Made by a program: the position numbers and the translations under genes | DNA from: CADEEN01 sp963706685 | Lineage (GTDB): Bacteria; Pseudomonadota; Gammaproteobacteria; Burkholderiales; Burkholderiaceae_C | Assembly (NCBI GenBank): GCA_963706685.1 | Contig: CAVPMY010000016.1 | Coordinates: forward strand, 62,001 to 126,000 | Reading direction: 5' to 3' | Length of the DNA stretch: 64,000 nucleotides | In this document: positions 9,545 through 18,169 of the stretch, piece after piece | Layout of the letters: each line of letters opens with the position of its first letter | How positions within the stretch are numbered: the stretch's first letter is position 1 | Notes under the pieces: generated by a model | Database searches by the model: none | Seen by the model: the letters and a program-made list of their open reading frames with translations, nothing else | What the model was told of the DNA's origin: nothing

Positions 9545-10365
9545 GCTGGCCGATGCCGCCGTGGATCCGGGCCAGCGTCGGCGTGCATGGCGTTGCCGCG
9601 GCGGCCCTGCTCGTGCCCGGCGCCTGGCCGTGGGCGCTCGGTGCCGTCGCGCTCAACCATGCCGCGCTGACCGCGGCCGGCTTGTGGCCGCGCAGCACCG
9701 TGCTCGGGCCCAATCGCTTGCGTTTGCCCGAGGCCTCACGCGCGCGCAGTGAAGTCGCGATCACGATCGACGACGGCCCGGATGCCGAAGTCACGCCGGC
9801 GGTGCTCGACCTGCTGGCCGCCCAGGGCGAGCATGGCGTGAAGGCCACCTTCTTCTGCATCGCCGAGCGTGCACGCGCGCAGGCTGCGCTGACGCGGCGC
9901 ATCGTCGCCGCCGGCCACAGCGTGCAGAACCACAGCCTGCACCACCGCCACCACTTTTCGCTGATGGGTCCGCGCGCATTGACGCGCGAGATCGGCGACG
10001 CGCAAGCGGTGCTGGCCGACCTCACCGGCACGGCGCCGCATTGCTTTCGTGCGCCGGCGGGCTTGCGCAATCCGCTGCTCGACCCGGTCCTGCACCGCCT
10101 GGGCCTGCACCTGGTGAGCTGGACGCGGCGCGGCTTCGACACCCGCGAGCGCGATCCGGCGCGTGTGCTGGCGCGACTGACACGCAACCTCGACGCCGGC
10201 GACATCCTGCTGCTGCACGACGGCCATGCGCAGCGCGCGGCCGACGGCAGGCCGGTCGTGCTGCACGTGCTGCCGCGGCTGCTGGAGGCCCTGCGGCAGC
10301 AGTCCTTGAAGCCGGTGACGCTGGCGGCAGCGCTGCCGCCGCGCGGCGACAATCGCCAGACATGA
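9541..10365 (+). CDS. Polysaccharide deacetylase (NodB) family protein
   Basis: 274 residues with two N-terminal hydrophobic stretches (about residues 12-28 and 30-47), then a NodB domain: TIDDGPD (metal and catalytic Asp pair), HSLHHRHHF (metal His motif), FRAPAGLRNP and DILLLHDGH (catalytic His). It is therefore expected to be a membrane-anchored periplasmic metal-dependent N- or O-deacetylase. The substrate cannot be read from the sequence; in this locus it may act on a glycosylated pigment lipid. Overlaps both neighbours by 4 bp (ATGA). Confidence 0.85.
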   Translation: MSWPMPPWIRASVGVHGVAAAALLVPGAWPWALGAVALNHAALTAAGLWPRSTVLGPNRLRLPEASRARSEVAITIDDGPDAEVTPAVLDLLAAQGEHGVKATFFCIAERARAQAALTRRIVAAGHSVQNHSLHHRHHFSLMGPRALTREIGDAQAVLADLTGTAPHCFRAPAGLRNPLLDPVLHRLGLHLVSWTRRGFDTRERDPARVLARLTRNLDAGDILLLHDGHAQRAADGRPVVLHVLPRLLEALRQQSLKPVTLAAALPPRGDNRQT

Positions 10366-11141
10366 ATTCACCGGCGCTCGTCAGCACCAATGTTTCGCCT
10401 CACACCGCGTGGCGCGCGCTGCTCGACGCCGCGCGCGCGCCCTACAAAGCCTCGGGCCGTTTCGCCTGGCACTGGGCGCGCGGCAAGCTCGGTCGCGATC
10501 CGGTGTTCCGCGGCATGCTCGAACGCGGCGACCTGCCCTCACAGGCGCGCGTGGTCGATATCGGTTGCGGCCAGGGTCTGATGGCCAGCCTGCTGCATGC
10601 CTGCGAGCAGGTCAGCCGCTCGGGCCGCTGGCCCGCTGCATGGGCCGCTGCACCCTCGGCGCGTGACTACACCGGCATCGAGCTGACACAGCGCGAAGTG
10701 GACCGCGGCGAGCGGGCGCTGCGCGCGCTGTCGTTCGGGCCCCGCCTGGTCTGCGCCGACATGCGCGAGGCCGCGCTGCCGGCCTGCGACCTCGTCGTCA
10801 TCCTCGACGTGCTGCACTACGTCAGCATCGCCGAGCAAGACATCGTCCTGCTGCGCGTGCGTGATGCCCTGCGCGCCGGCGCTGCCGACAGCCACACACG
10901 CCGCGCGCCGCGCCTGCTGCTGCGCGTCGGCGACGCGGCGAACCGGCGCGCCTTCGTCATCAGCCAATGGGTCGATCGCGCGGTGACGTTTGTTCGCGGC
11001 TATGGCGCGGCGCCGACCTGGGGCCGGCCGCTCGACGCGTGGACCCTGCAGTTGCAAAGCCTGGGTTTCGCGGTCAGCAGCGTGCCGATGAGCCAGGGCA
11101 CGCCGTTTGCGAATGTGCTGCTGATCGCGGACCTGAAGTGA
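10362..11141 (+). CDS. SAM-dependent methyltransferase of the APE cluster
   Basis: 259 residues, class I methyltransferase fold. Motif I is VVDIGCGQG (about residues 64-72), an acidic residue follows in YTGIELTQ, and motif IV is DLVVILDVLHYV. Aryl polyenes often carry methyl groups on or next to the aromatic head, and a methyltransferase is standard in their loci; by position this is that enzyme. The exact methylation site is not deducible. ATGA overlap upstream, GTGA downstream. Confidence 0.83.
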   Translation: MNSPALVSTNVSPHTAWRALLDAARAPYKASGRFAWHWARGKLGRDPVFRGMLERGDLPSQARVVDIGCGQGLMASLLHACEQVSRSGRWPAAWAAAPSARDYTGIELTQREVDRGERALRALSFGPRLVCADMREAALPACDLVVILDVLHYVSIAEQDIVLLRVRDALRAGAADSHTRRAPRLLLRVGDAANRRAFVISQWVDRAVTFVRGYGAAPTWGRPLDAWTLQLQSLGFAVSSVPMSQGTPFANVLLIADLK

Positions 11142-12322
11142 GTCGCCTGCCCGTCGCCCACTACACGCTCGTCAGCGCGCTCGGCCACGGCCGCGAGGCC
11201 ACGCTGGCGGCGCTGCAGGCCGGTCGCTCCGGCCTGGCGGCGCGGCCGTTCGAGACCGCGCGGCTGGCCACCTGGCTCGGCGTCGTCGATGCCGCCGACA
11301 CGTTCGCGCTGACCGGCGCGCTGGCGAGCTTCGATTGCCGCAACAACCGCCTGGCCGAACTCGGCCTGCGCGCCGACGGCTTCGGCGACGCCGTGCGGCA
11401 CGCGGCCGCACGCTGGGGCGCCGCGCGCGTCGGCGTCTTCCTCGGCACCAGCACAGCCGGCATCCTGCAGACCGAAGTCGCCTACCGCGAGCGCGATGCC
11501 GCGAGCGGCGCGCTGCCGGCGTGGCTGCACTACGGCCACACGCACAACACCTATTCGGTGTCGGGCTACGTGCGTGCCGCGCTTGGCCTGCAGGGTCCGG
11601 CGTACGTCGTCTCGACGGCCTGCTCGTCGAGCGCGAAGGTGTTTGCCGCCGCGGCACGAATGATCGATGCCGGCATCGTCGATGCCGCCGTCGTCGGCGG
11701 TGTCGACAGCCTGTGCATGACCACGCTCTACGGCTTTGCGTCGCTCGAGTTGCTCTCGCCGCAGATCTGCCGGCCCTGGGATGCCGAACGCAATGGCTTG
11801 TCGCTCGGCGAAGCCGCGGCCTTTGCATTGCTCGAACGCGACAGCGATGCACCGCAAGCCTGGTTGCTCGGCGCCGGCGAGAGCAGCGACGGCCACCACA
11901 TGAGCAGCCCGCACCCCGAGGGCGCCGGCGCTGCGCAAGCGATGCGGGCGGCGCTGGCGCAGGCGCGACTGCAGCCGCACGACGTGGGCTACCTCAACCT
12001 GCACGGCACCGGCACGCCCGGCAACGACGCGGCGGAAGACCTGGCCGTGTGCGCTGTCTTCGGCAACACGCTGCCGTGCAGCAGCACCAAAGGCCACACC
12101 GGGCACACGCTCGGCGCAGCCGGCGGAGTCGAAGCGGCGATCAGCCTGCTCGCGCTGGCGCATGGCGTGCTGCCTGCCGGGCTCAATGGGCAGACGCCGG
12201 ACCCGGCGCTGAAGGCGAACTACCTGCGCCAGACGCAGCACGGCGCGCTGCGCGTGGTGGCCAGCAACTCGTTCGGCTTCGGCGGCAGCAATGCCTGTCT
12301 GATCTTCGGCGCGGCGGCATGA
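11138..12322 (+). CDS. Ketosynthase 1 (beta-ketoacyl-ACP synthase) of the APE cluster
   Basis: 394 residues from GTG 11138. Complete catalytic triad: Cys162 in STACSSS, His289 in NLHGTGTP and His323 in KGHTGHTLGAAG, plus the C-terminal SFGFGGSNA loop. It elongates the polyene by decarboxylative condensation. It is immediately followed by a chain-length-factor-like partner (12319), with which it should form the KS-CLF heterodimer known for ApeO/ApeC. A clear paralogue lies at 16149; both share DGHHMSSPHPEG/DAHHMSSPHPEG and the STACSSSAKVFA block, so the pair looks like a tandem duplication. Confidence 0.93.
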   Translation: MSRLPVAHYTLVSALGHGREATLAALQAGRSGLAARPFETARLATWLGVVDAADTFALTGALASFDCRNNRLAELGLRADGFGDAVRHAAARWGAARVGVFLGTSTAGILQTEVAYRERDAASGALPAWLHYGHTHNTYSVSGYVRAALGLQGPAYVVSTACSSSAKVFAAAARMIDAGIVDAAVVGGVDSLCMTTLYGFASLELLSPQICRPWDAERNGLSLGEAAAFALLERDSDAPQAWLLGAGESSDGHHMSSPHPEGAGAAQAMRAALAQARLQPHDVGYLNLHGTGTPGNDAAEDLAVCAVFGNTLPCSSTKGHTGHTLGAAGGVEAAISLLALAHGVLPAGLNGQTPDPALKANYLRQTQHGALRVVASNSFGFGGSNACLIFGAAA

Positions 12323-13110
12323 CGGCGGTCAAGGTCATCGCTGTCGGCGTGCTCGGCCCGGCGTTGCCCGATTGGGCGACGGCGCAAGTGGTGCTGCGCC
12401 AACCGAGCGCGTGGCAACGCCAGGCGACGGTGATTCCGGCGCCAATCCGATTGCCACCGGCCGAGCGGCGTCGCGCCGGCAACGTCATCAAGGCTTCGAT
12501 CGCCGTCGCCGACGAAGCGCTCGAAGCCTGCGGTCTGCCCGCGACCGCGCTGCCGACAGTCTTCACCTCGTCGACCGGCGACCCGCTGAATTGCCACCTG
12601 CTGTGCGAAGCGCTGGCGACGAGCGAGCGTCTGGTCTCGCCGACACGCTTCACGAACTCGGTCCACAACGCCGCCGCCGGTTACTGGCATATCGCCGCGC
12701 AGAGCCGCCAGCCGTCGACGAGCCTGGCCGCGTTCGACGCCAGCTTTGCGGCCGGCCTGCTCGAAGCCGCCGTGCAGGTGCACAGCACGCAGGCGCCGGT
12801 GATGCTGGTGGCCTGCGACGTGCCGTACCCGCAGCCGCTGCACGCGCTGCGGCCGGTGGACGATGTGATGGCGCTGGCACTGGTACTGGCGCCTGCGTCA
12901 TCGCAGGGCCGTGGACTGCACATTGAAATGATGCACGGCGACGCGCCAGCCACGCGCTGCGGCGACGCCGCCTTCGAAGCCCTGCGTCAAGGCATCCCCG
13001 CCGCGCGTGCGCTGCCGCTGCTGCACGCCCTGGCGGGCTACAACGCCGTGCAGCTCGTGCTCGAAGGGCCGCCCGGCTCGGCACTGGCCATCCATGTGAG
13101 TGCGGCATGA
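12319..13110 (+). CDS. Chain-length factor-like ketosynthase partner 1 (ApeC-like)
   Basis: 263 residues, shorter than an active ketosynthase. It keeps the N-terminal thiolase-fold half (PTVFTSSTGDPLNCHLL, SPTRFTNSVHNAAAGYW) but has no catalytic Cys-His-His set. This is the 'beta-ketoacyl synthase chain length factor' type found beside KS genes in APE loci, and it probably sets chain length in a dimer with the upstream ketosynthase. The paralogue at 17351 carries the matching SPTRFHHSVHNAASGYW. ATGA overlaps on both sides. Confidence 0.85.
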   Translation: MTAVKVIAVGVLGPALPDWATAQVVLRQPSAWQRQATVIPAPIRLPPAERRRAGNVIKASIAVADEALEACGLPATALPTVFTSSTGDPLNCHLLCEALATSERLVSPTRFTNSVHNAAAGYWHIAAQSRQPSTSLAAFDASFAAGLLEAAVQVHSTQAPVMLVACDVPYPQPLHALRPVDDVMALALVLAPASSQGRGLHIEMMHGDAPATRCGDAAFEALRQGIPAARALPLLHALAGYNAVQLVLEGPPGSALAIHVSAA

Positions 13111-13550
13111 AGGCGCTGCTCGATGCCAGCGGCATCGCGGCGCGCGTACCGCACAGCGGCACGATGTGTTTGCTGCAGGCACTGCACGAGTCGTCGGCGA
13201 CGCATGTGCTGTGCAGCACGATGAGCCATCATGACAACGACAACCCGCTGCGCAGCGCTGGTGGCTTGTTGGCCTGCAACGCCATCGAGTACGCCGCGCA
13301 GGCCATGGCCTTGCATGGCGCGATGACGGCCACTGCGGACGGCGCCCCGCCGCGCGGCGGTCGCCTGGCCAGCGTACGCGGCGTCAAGCTCCATGTGGCG
13401 CGGCTCGACACCATCGACGGCCCGCTGTTCGTACGGGCCAAGCGACTGGCCGGCGACGCAGCTCAGGCGATGTACCAATTCACATTGCACGACCAACAAC
13501 AAAACCCCGTGGCCGAAGGCCGGGCGACGGTCCTGTTGAATCCGCCATGA
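13107..13550 (+). CDS. Hotdog-fold dehydratase of the APE cluster (ApeP-like)
   Basis: 147 residues, a FabA/FabZ-like hotdog protein. The N-terminal VPHSGTMCLL gives the active-site His, and NAIEYAAQAMALHG forms the central helix. It would dehydrate 3-hydroxyacyl-ACP to the trans double bond that becomes part of the conjugated polyene. A second dehydratase domain is fused to the ligase at 3945; known APE systems likewise use a dehydratase pair (ApeI/ApeP). Overlaps the chain-length factor and the reductase by 4 bp. Confidence 0.85.
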   Translation: MKALLDASGIAARVPHSGTMCLLQALHESSATHVLCSTMSHHDNDNPLRSAGGLLACNAIEYAAQAMALHGAMTATADGAPPRGGRLASVRGVKLHVARLDTIDGPLFVRAKRLAGDAAQAMYQFTLHDQQQNPVAEGRATVLLNPP

Positions 13551-14290
13551 GCACCGAAAAACCCCTCGCCGGCAAACGCGCCCTGGTCACCGGCGCCAGT
13601 GGTGCGCTCGGCAATGCAATTTCGCAGCGCCTGGCCGAGATGGGCGCGCACGTGTTGCTGCATGCGAATGCGGGCGCCGCCAAGGTCAGCGCGTTGGCCG
13701 AGTCACTGATGGCCGCAGGCCACAGCGCCGAGCCGATTCAGTTTGATATCACGAGCGACGACGCCACCGCCGCCGCCGTCGCCCAGATGCTGAAGTCGGG
13801 CCCGGTGCAGATCATCGTCAACAACGCCGGCATCCACGACGACGCCGTGTTCCCCGGCATGAAAGCCGCGCAATGGCACCGGGTGATCGATGTCTCGCTG
13901 CACGGATTTTTCCGCGTCACCCAGCCGCTGGTGCTGCCGATGCTGCGCACACGCTGGGGCCGCATCGTCAACATCTCGTCGGTAGCCGCGCTGGCCGGCA
14001 ACCGCGGCCAGGTCAACTACGCCGCGGCCAAGGGCGCCCTCAACAGCGCCACCAAGGCCCTTGCACTCGAACTGGCCAGCCGCGGCGTCACGGTCAACGC
14101 GATCGCGCCGGGCATCATCGCCAGCCCGATGGCCGCCCATGCCTTCGACGCCGAGACGGTCAAGCGCCTGGTGCCGGCGCAGCGTGCAGGCACGCCTGAG
14201 GAAGTGGCTGCACTGGCCGGTTTTCTCGCCAGCCCCGAGGCCGGCTACATCACCGGCCAAGTGATCTCGATCAACGGCGGGCTGTACTAG
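13547..14290 (+). CDS. 3-oxoacyl-ACP reductase of the APE cluster (ApeQ/FabG-like)
   Basis: 247 residues, short-chain dehydrogenase. TGASGALG (residues 15-22) binds NADPH, NNAG follows at 92-95, and the catalytic residues are Ser145, Tyr158 and Lys162 in YAAAK. It reduces the 3-keto group after each condensation. Last gene of the first plus-strand block; its stop overlaps the stop of the convergent lipoprotein gene at 14287 by 4 bp, so the block ends without intergenic space. Confidence 0.93.
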   Translation: MSTEKPLAGKRALVTGASGALGNAISQRLAEMGAHVLLHANAGAAKVSALAESLMAAGHSAEPIQFDITSDDATAAAVAQMLKSGPVQIIVNNAGIHDDAVFPGMKAAQWHRVIDVSLHGFFRVTQPLVLPMLRTRWGRIVNISSVAALAGNRGQVNYAAAKGALNSATKALALELASRGVTVNAIAPGIIASPMAAHAFDAETVKRLVPAQRAGTPEEVAALAGFLASPEAGYITGQVISINGGLY

Positions 14291-15246
14291 CCCAGCGGTT
14301 TGGCCGCCGCCAACGCCGCGCCAGCAAACTGCGGCCCACGCAGCGCGTTGATGCCGTAGCCCCGATTCACATCGAGCCCGGTGACGAACCAATCGTGTGC
14401 CGGCAGGCGGATCGGGTGCACCACTTCTTCGTACGAGCGCATCGGCAGCAGCAGGTCGAAATGGCGCGCATGTTCGAAGGTATCGACCTCGGCAACGGCG
14501 CCTTGCGTGCCTGCGTAGCCTTCAAGCGTGAAGCGCAGGCGACGTGTGATGTGATCGTCGCGGTCGATCCACAGGCTCACGCGGTCAGTCGCTGCACGAC
14601 CGAGGCCCGGACTCAGCCAGACTTGGACCACATCGCACAAGCGGCCGTGTACGCGCTCGGTGCCGGCGAGCTCGGACGGCACGGCTAGCCCCGCAGACTC
14701 TCGACTGGCCAGCCACAACGGGCCGAGCAGGAACAGGCCATAGCCTTCGGCCACCAGGGCTGCGGCGGCGAGCTCACTGGGACGCTCGCTGCGCTGGCCG
14801 TTGAACCACACCGCGACGTCGCCCTGAGCGCCGCTGGCCGGCGCCGATGCCGTGCCGCGCTGCCAGAACACCTGCTTGCTGCCCTTGTCGCCGCGATAGG
14901 CCTGCGCCACGACACCGGCTGCCGGCATCAATCGTTCCTGCGACGGACCCCGGAAGCCTTCATCGACGAGTTCGGGTTGCACGCGGTTGATCAACGGCCG
15001 CCACTGCCCACCGTAGCCGATGTTGATGTCGGTGATCCGGCGGTACGCGGCCAAGCCATGCGCGTCGGCGCTGGCGGCCAGGCGCTGCGCGGCCGCGGCT
15101 TGCGCCTTCGAGGGCGCTGGCGCCGTCAGCGGCAACGGTGTGGCACACGCGCCGAGACCACTGCCGACGGCGGGCAGCGCGGCCCACGTCAGCCAGTGGC
15201 GGCGACTGATGCGGGTTGAGGCATTGAATCGGTTCAGGGACTGCAT
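14287..15246 (-). CDS. Putative lipoprotein, unknown function
   Basis: 319 residues. Twin-basic N-terminus (ISRRHWL), hydrophobic stretch and a lipobox-like LGAC near residue 33 suggest a lipoprotein. The rest is a soluble domain rich in beta segments (DRVSLWIDRDDHITRRLRFTLEGYAG, FDLLLPMRSYEEVVHPIRLPAHDWFV), reminiscent of outer-membrane lipoprotein-sorting-type folds; I cannot name the family. It lies inside the pigment locus on the opposite strand between the two plus blocks, so it is either a cluster component or a remnant of the ancestral locus. Confidence 0.7.
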   Translation of the reverse strand: MQSLNRFNASTRISRRHWLTWAALPAVGSGLGACATPLPLTAPAPSKAQAAAAQRLAASADAHGLAAYRRITDINIGYGGQWRPLINRVQPELVDEGFRGPSQERLMPAAGVVAQAYRGDKGSKQVFWQRGTASAPASGAQGDVAVWFNGQRSERPSELAAAALVAEGYGLFLLGPLWLASRESAGLAVPSELAGTERVHGRLCDVVQVWLSPGLGRAATDRVSLWIDRDDHITRRLRFTLEGYAGTQGAVAEVDTFEHARHFDLLLPMRSYEEVVHPIRLPAHDWFVTGLDVNRGYGINALRGPQFAGAALAAAKPLG

Positions 15247-15363
15247 GCGCTGCAGCGTAACGACAGATGCTCAGCCTGTGGTCGACTGGGGTCATGCAGG
15301 TTGCGATGCAGCACGGGCCCGGCCCTCGGATACGATGCAGCGCGTCTGACTCCCGGAGGTTGC

Positions 15364-16152
15364 ATGTTCCAGCGCCGCGCCGCGTGCGCCCGAATCGGCG
15401 CTGTGGCATGTGCGGCCAGCGGCGCAGGCTGTACTGCCCTGACGGGCCTGATGCGCTCGAGCCCTTTGCCGATGGACATCATTCACGACCAACGCGCATG
15501 CGCCGGTTTTCGTGCGCAGACCTTGTTGGTGTTTCTGCCCGGCGCCTACATGACGCCCGACGAGCTGATGCGCCAAGGCTTTGCCAGCGCGGTGCGTGAA
15601 CGCCGGTTGCCGGTGGACCTGTGGCTCGTGCAGACCGAGCTGGCGCAACTGGTCGACCGCACGGCGATGCAGCGCTTGCATGCAGAGATCATCGAGGTCG
15701 CGCGCGCGCAGGGCTATCACTCGATCTGGCTGGCGGGTATCTCGCTCGGCGCCTTTCTGGCGATGGGCTATGCGGCGCGCTGGCCGGGACGCATCGACGG
15801 CATCGTTGCCATCGGCGCCTACCCGGGGCGGCGCCAACTGCTGCTGGACGTGCAAGCCGCGGGCAGCCTGGAAGCGTGGCAACGCCACGCGCAGCCGCGC
15901 GAGGCCGATGACCTGGACCACGACATCTGGGCCTGGCTGGCCCGCAGCGGTCGGCGCGACGGTGCGCCCGCGCTGTACCTGGGCTACGGTGCCGAGGACC
16001 GGTTTGCCGACGGCCAGGCCCTGATGGCCAGCGTGCTGCCGCCAGCACAGCGAGACGTGGTGCCCGGTGGTCACGACTGGCCGCCGTGGCGAGCACTGTG
16101 GGCGCACTGGCTCGACAAGGGTTTGCTCAACCGCGGGCCGTGCAGCGTGTGA
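15364..16152 (+). CDS. Alpha/beta-hydrolase lipoprotein
   Basis: 262 residues from ATG 15364, supported by a strong GGAGGT 3 nt upstream. The N-terminus has a lipobox (AASGAGC, Cys near residue 23). The hydrolase core has the nucleophile elbow GISLG (about residues 120-124), a late Asp in YGAEDRF and His in GGHDWP. Probably a membrane-anchored esterase, thioesterase or acyl-transfer enzyme. It is the first gene of the second plus block and overlaps ketosynthase 2 by GTGA, so it likely serves pigment assembly or release; no ApeK-type thioesterase is otherwise evident. Substrate unknown. Confidence 0.78.
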   Translation: MFQRRAACARIGAVACAASGAGCTALTGLMRSSPLPMDIIHDQRACAGFRAQTLLVFLPGAYMTPDELMRQGFASAVRERRLPVDLWLVQTELAQLVDRTAMQRLHAEIIEVARAQGYHSIWLAGISLGAFLAMGYAARWPGRIDGIVAIGAYPGRRQLLLDVQAAGSLEAWQRHAQPREADDLDHDIWAWLARSGRRDGAPALYLGYGAEDRFADGQALMASVLPPAQRDVVPGGHDWPPWRALWAHWLDKGLLNRGPCSV

Positions 16153-17354
16153 ACACCGATGTGACGACGGCACGTATGCAGCCCGTGGCCATCAGCGCAC
16201 ACACGCTGGTCTGTGCGCTCGGCGCGGGACGCGACGCGTTGTCTCAGGCGCTGTTCGATGAGCGCAGTGGCCTGACGCCGGGCGCCGCGCCGGCAGCCTG
16301 GTGGGGCCGCGTGCCGGGCATCGACGACCTGTCCTGGCCCGCAGCGCTGGCGGCATGGGACAGCCGCGCCACACGGTTGGCGCTGCACGGCCTGCGCAGC
16401 GACGGCTTCGAAGCCGCCGTGGCCTGCGCCGTGTCGCGCTACGGCGCGGCGCGCATCGGCCTGGCGCTGGGTACCTCGGCGTCGACGATTGCCATTTCAG
16501 AGGCCGCTTACGCAAGAGGCCACTTCGAGCCGCCGCTGGCGCACGAGGCGCTGAACACGTTGCACGGCGTGACGCACTTCGTGCAACAGCAATTGGGCCT
16601 GCAAGGGCCTGCGCTGACCGTCTCCACCGCCTGCTCGTCGAGCGCCAAGGTGTTTGCCGTGGCCGAGCGCTGGCTGCGCCTGCAACTCGTCGATGCCGTC
16701 GTCGTCGCCGGCGTCGATGCCTTGAGCGACAGCCTGCGCTACGGCTTCAACGCCCTCGGGTTGCTGGCCGACGCGCCGTGCCGGCCGTTCGATGCCGAGC
16801 GTGCCGGCATCAGCCTCGGCGAAGCCGCGGGCTTTGCGCTGCTGCAACGCGCTGGCGATGCACCATCGGCGTTGCGCCTGCGCGGTTGGGGCGAGGCCAA
16901 CGACGCGCACCACATGTCGAGCCCGCACCCTGAAGGCCTGGGCGCCGAACGTGCCTTGATCGATGCCCTGGCGCGCGCCGGTGTGATCGCCGACGACATT
17001 GACTACCTGAACCTGCACGGCACCGCGAGCGCGCGCAACGACGAGGTCGAGGCCGCGCTGGTCGCCCGCCACTTCGGCGAACCCACGCATGCCGGCGCCA
17101 CCAAGGGCGTGACCGGTCACACCATGGGTGCGGCCGGCATCGTCGAATCGCTGATCTGCCTGCACGCCCTCCAGCACGGCCATTGCCCCGGCACGACACC
17201 GACCCCGGCAGCGGATGCGGCGCTGCCGGCCGCTTTCCACACCGTCTTTCATGCCCGCGCGGCAAAGCATCGCGTACGGCTGGCCGCCAACTTCTCGTTC
17301 GGCTTTGGCGGCAACAACTGCGTGTTGATCTTCGACGGAGGCGCCGCGCAATGA
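16149..17354 (+). CDS. Ketosynthase 2 of the APE cluster
   Basis: 401 residues if GTG 16149 is the start; I chose it because it continues the GTGA-overlap pattern of the locus, with ATG 16176 as the alternative. Cys162 in STACSSS, His in NLHGTASA, GHTMGAAG and the SFGFGGNN terminus are all present, so it should be active. It is a paralogue of ketosynthase 1 and, like it, is followed directly by a chain-length-factor-like gene. One pair may start the chain on the aryl unit and the other extend it, but the sequence does not say which. Confidence 0.92.
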   Translation: MNTDVTTARMQPVAISAHTLVCALGAGRDALSQALFDERSGLTPGAAPAAWWGRVPGIDDLSWPAALAAWDSRATRLALHGLRSDGFEAAVACAVSRYGAARIGLALGTSASTIAISEAAYARGHFEPPLAHEALNTLHGVTHFVQQQLGLQGPALTVSTACSSSAKVFAVAERWLRLQLVDAVVVAGVDALSDSLRYGFNALGLLADAPCRPFDAERAGISLGEAAGFALLQRAGDAPSALRLRGWGEANDAHHMSSPHPEGLGAERALIDALARAGVIADDIDYLNLHGTASARNDEVEAALVARHFGEPTHAGATKGVTGHTMGAAGIVESLICLHALQHGHCPGTTPTPAADAALPAAFHTVFHARAAKHRVRLAANFSFGFGGNNCVLIFDGGAAQ

Positions 17355-18169
17355 ATGAACACGCCGCGTCGATTGACGCCGCGGCGCTGTGGGCGCGGCA
17401 CGCGCCGGGCTGGCAGGCCTGGTGCGCAGCGTTGCGTGGTGAAACAGTGGCCGCCGCGATCAAACCGAACCCCAGCCTGCTCTCGGCCAACGAACGACGC
17501 CGCGCCAGCGACTCGGTGTTGTTGGCCATCGAAGTCGCCGATCAGGCCGTGCGCGCCAGCGGCCGCGACGCCTCGAAGCTGGCCAGCGTCTTCACGTCCG
17601 CGCACGGCGATCTGGCGATCACCGACGCGCTGTGCGCGCAACTGGCCAGCGCGCCGCTGCAAGTCTCGCCGACGCGCTTCCACCACTCGGTGCACAACGC
17701 GGCCTCGGGCTATTGGGCGATTGCCAGCGGCAGCCGCGCGACGAGCACCGCTTTGTCGGCGCACCGCCACAGCTTTGCCAGCGGACTGCTCGAAGCACTG
17801 GTGCATTGCGCCTGCGAGCGGCAGCCGGTGCTGCTGGTGGGCGTCGACACCGAGGCTGTCGGCTTGCTCGCCGACGTGAACGGCAGCCGCGGCTGGCTCG
17901 GCGTGGCCCTGTTGCTGTCGCCCGAGCACAGCAGCTCGTCCCTGAGCACGCTGCACTGGCAGCTTGGTGACGGCGACGTCGAGGACCCCGACTTGCGCAG
18001 CGACGCCGCGCGGGCGCTGCGATTCAATGCCATGGCAGCGGCCTTGCCGCTGTTCGAGAGCCTCGCGCTGGACGCCGAACAGGCCCTCGCGCTGCCCCTG
18101 CCGGGGAGTCGGCATCTGGCACTCAGGCATCATCGCGAACAGCAGTTGGAACAAGGCAGTACCCCATGA
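17351..18169 (+). CDS. Chain-length factor-like ketosynthase partner 2
   Basis: 272 residues, same family as the gene at 12319: IKPNPSLLSANERRRASDSVLLAIEVADQAV, VFTSAHGD, SPTRFHHSVHNAASGYW. No catalytic Cys motif. Partner of ketosynthase 2 by position (ATGA overlap). The two partners have diverged most in the C-terminal third, as expected if each pair makes a different chain length. Confidence 0.83.
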   Translation: MNEHAASIDAAALWARHAPGWQAWCAALRGETVAAAIKPNPSLLSANERRRASDSVLLAIEVADQAVRASGRDASKLASVFTSAHGDLAITDALCAQLASAPLQVSPTRFHHSVHNAASGYWAIASGSRATSTALSAHRHSFASGLLEALVHCACERQPVLLVGVDTEAVGLLADVNGSRGWLGVALLLSPEHSSSSLSTLHWQLGDGDVEDPDLRSDAARALRFNAMAAALPLFESLALDAEQALALPLPGSRHLALRHHREQQLEQGSTP

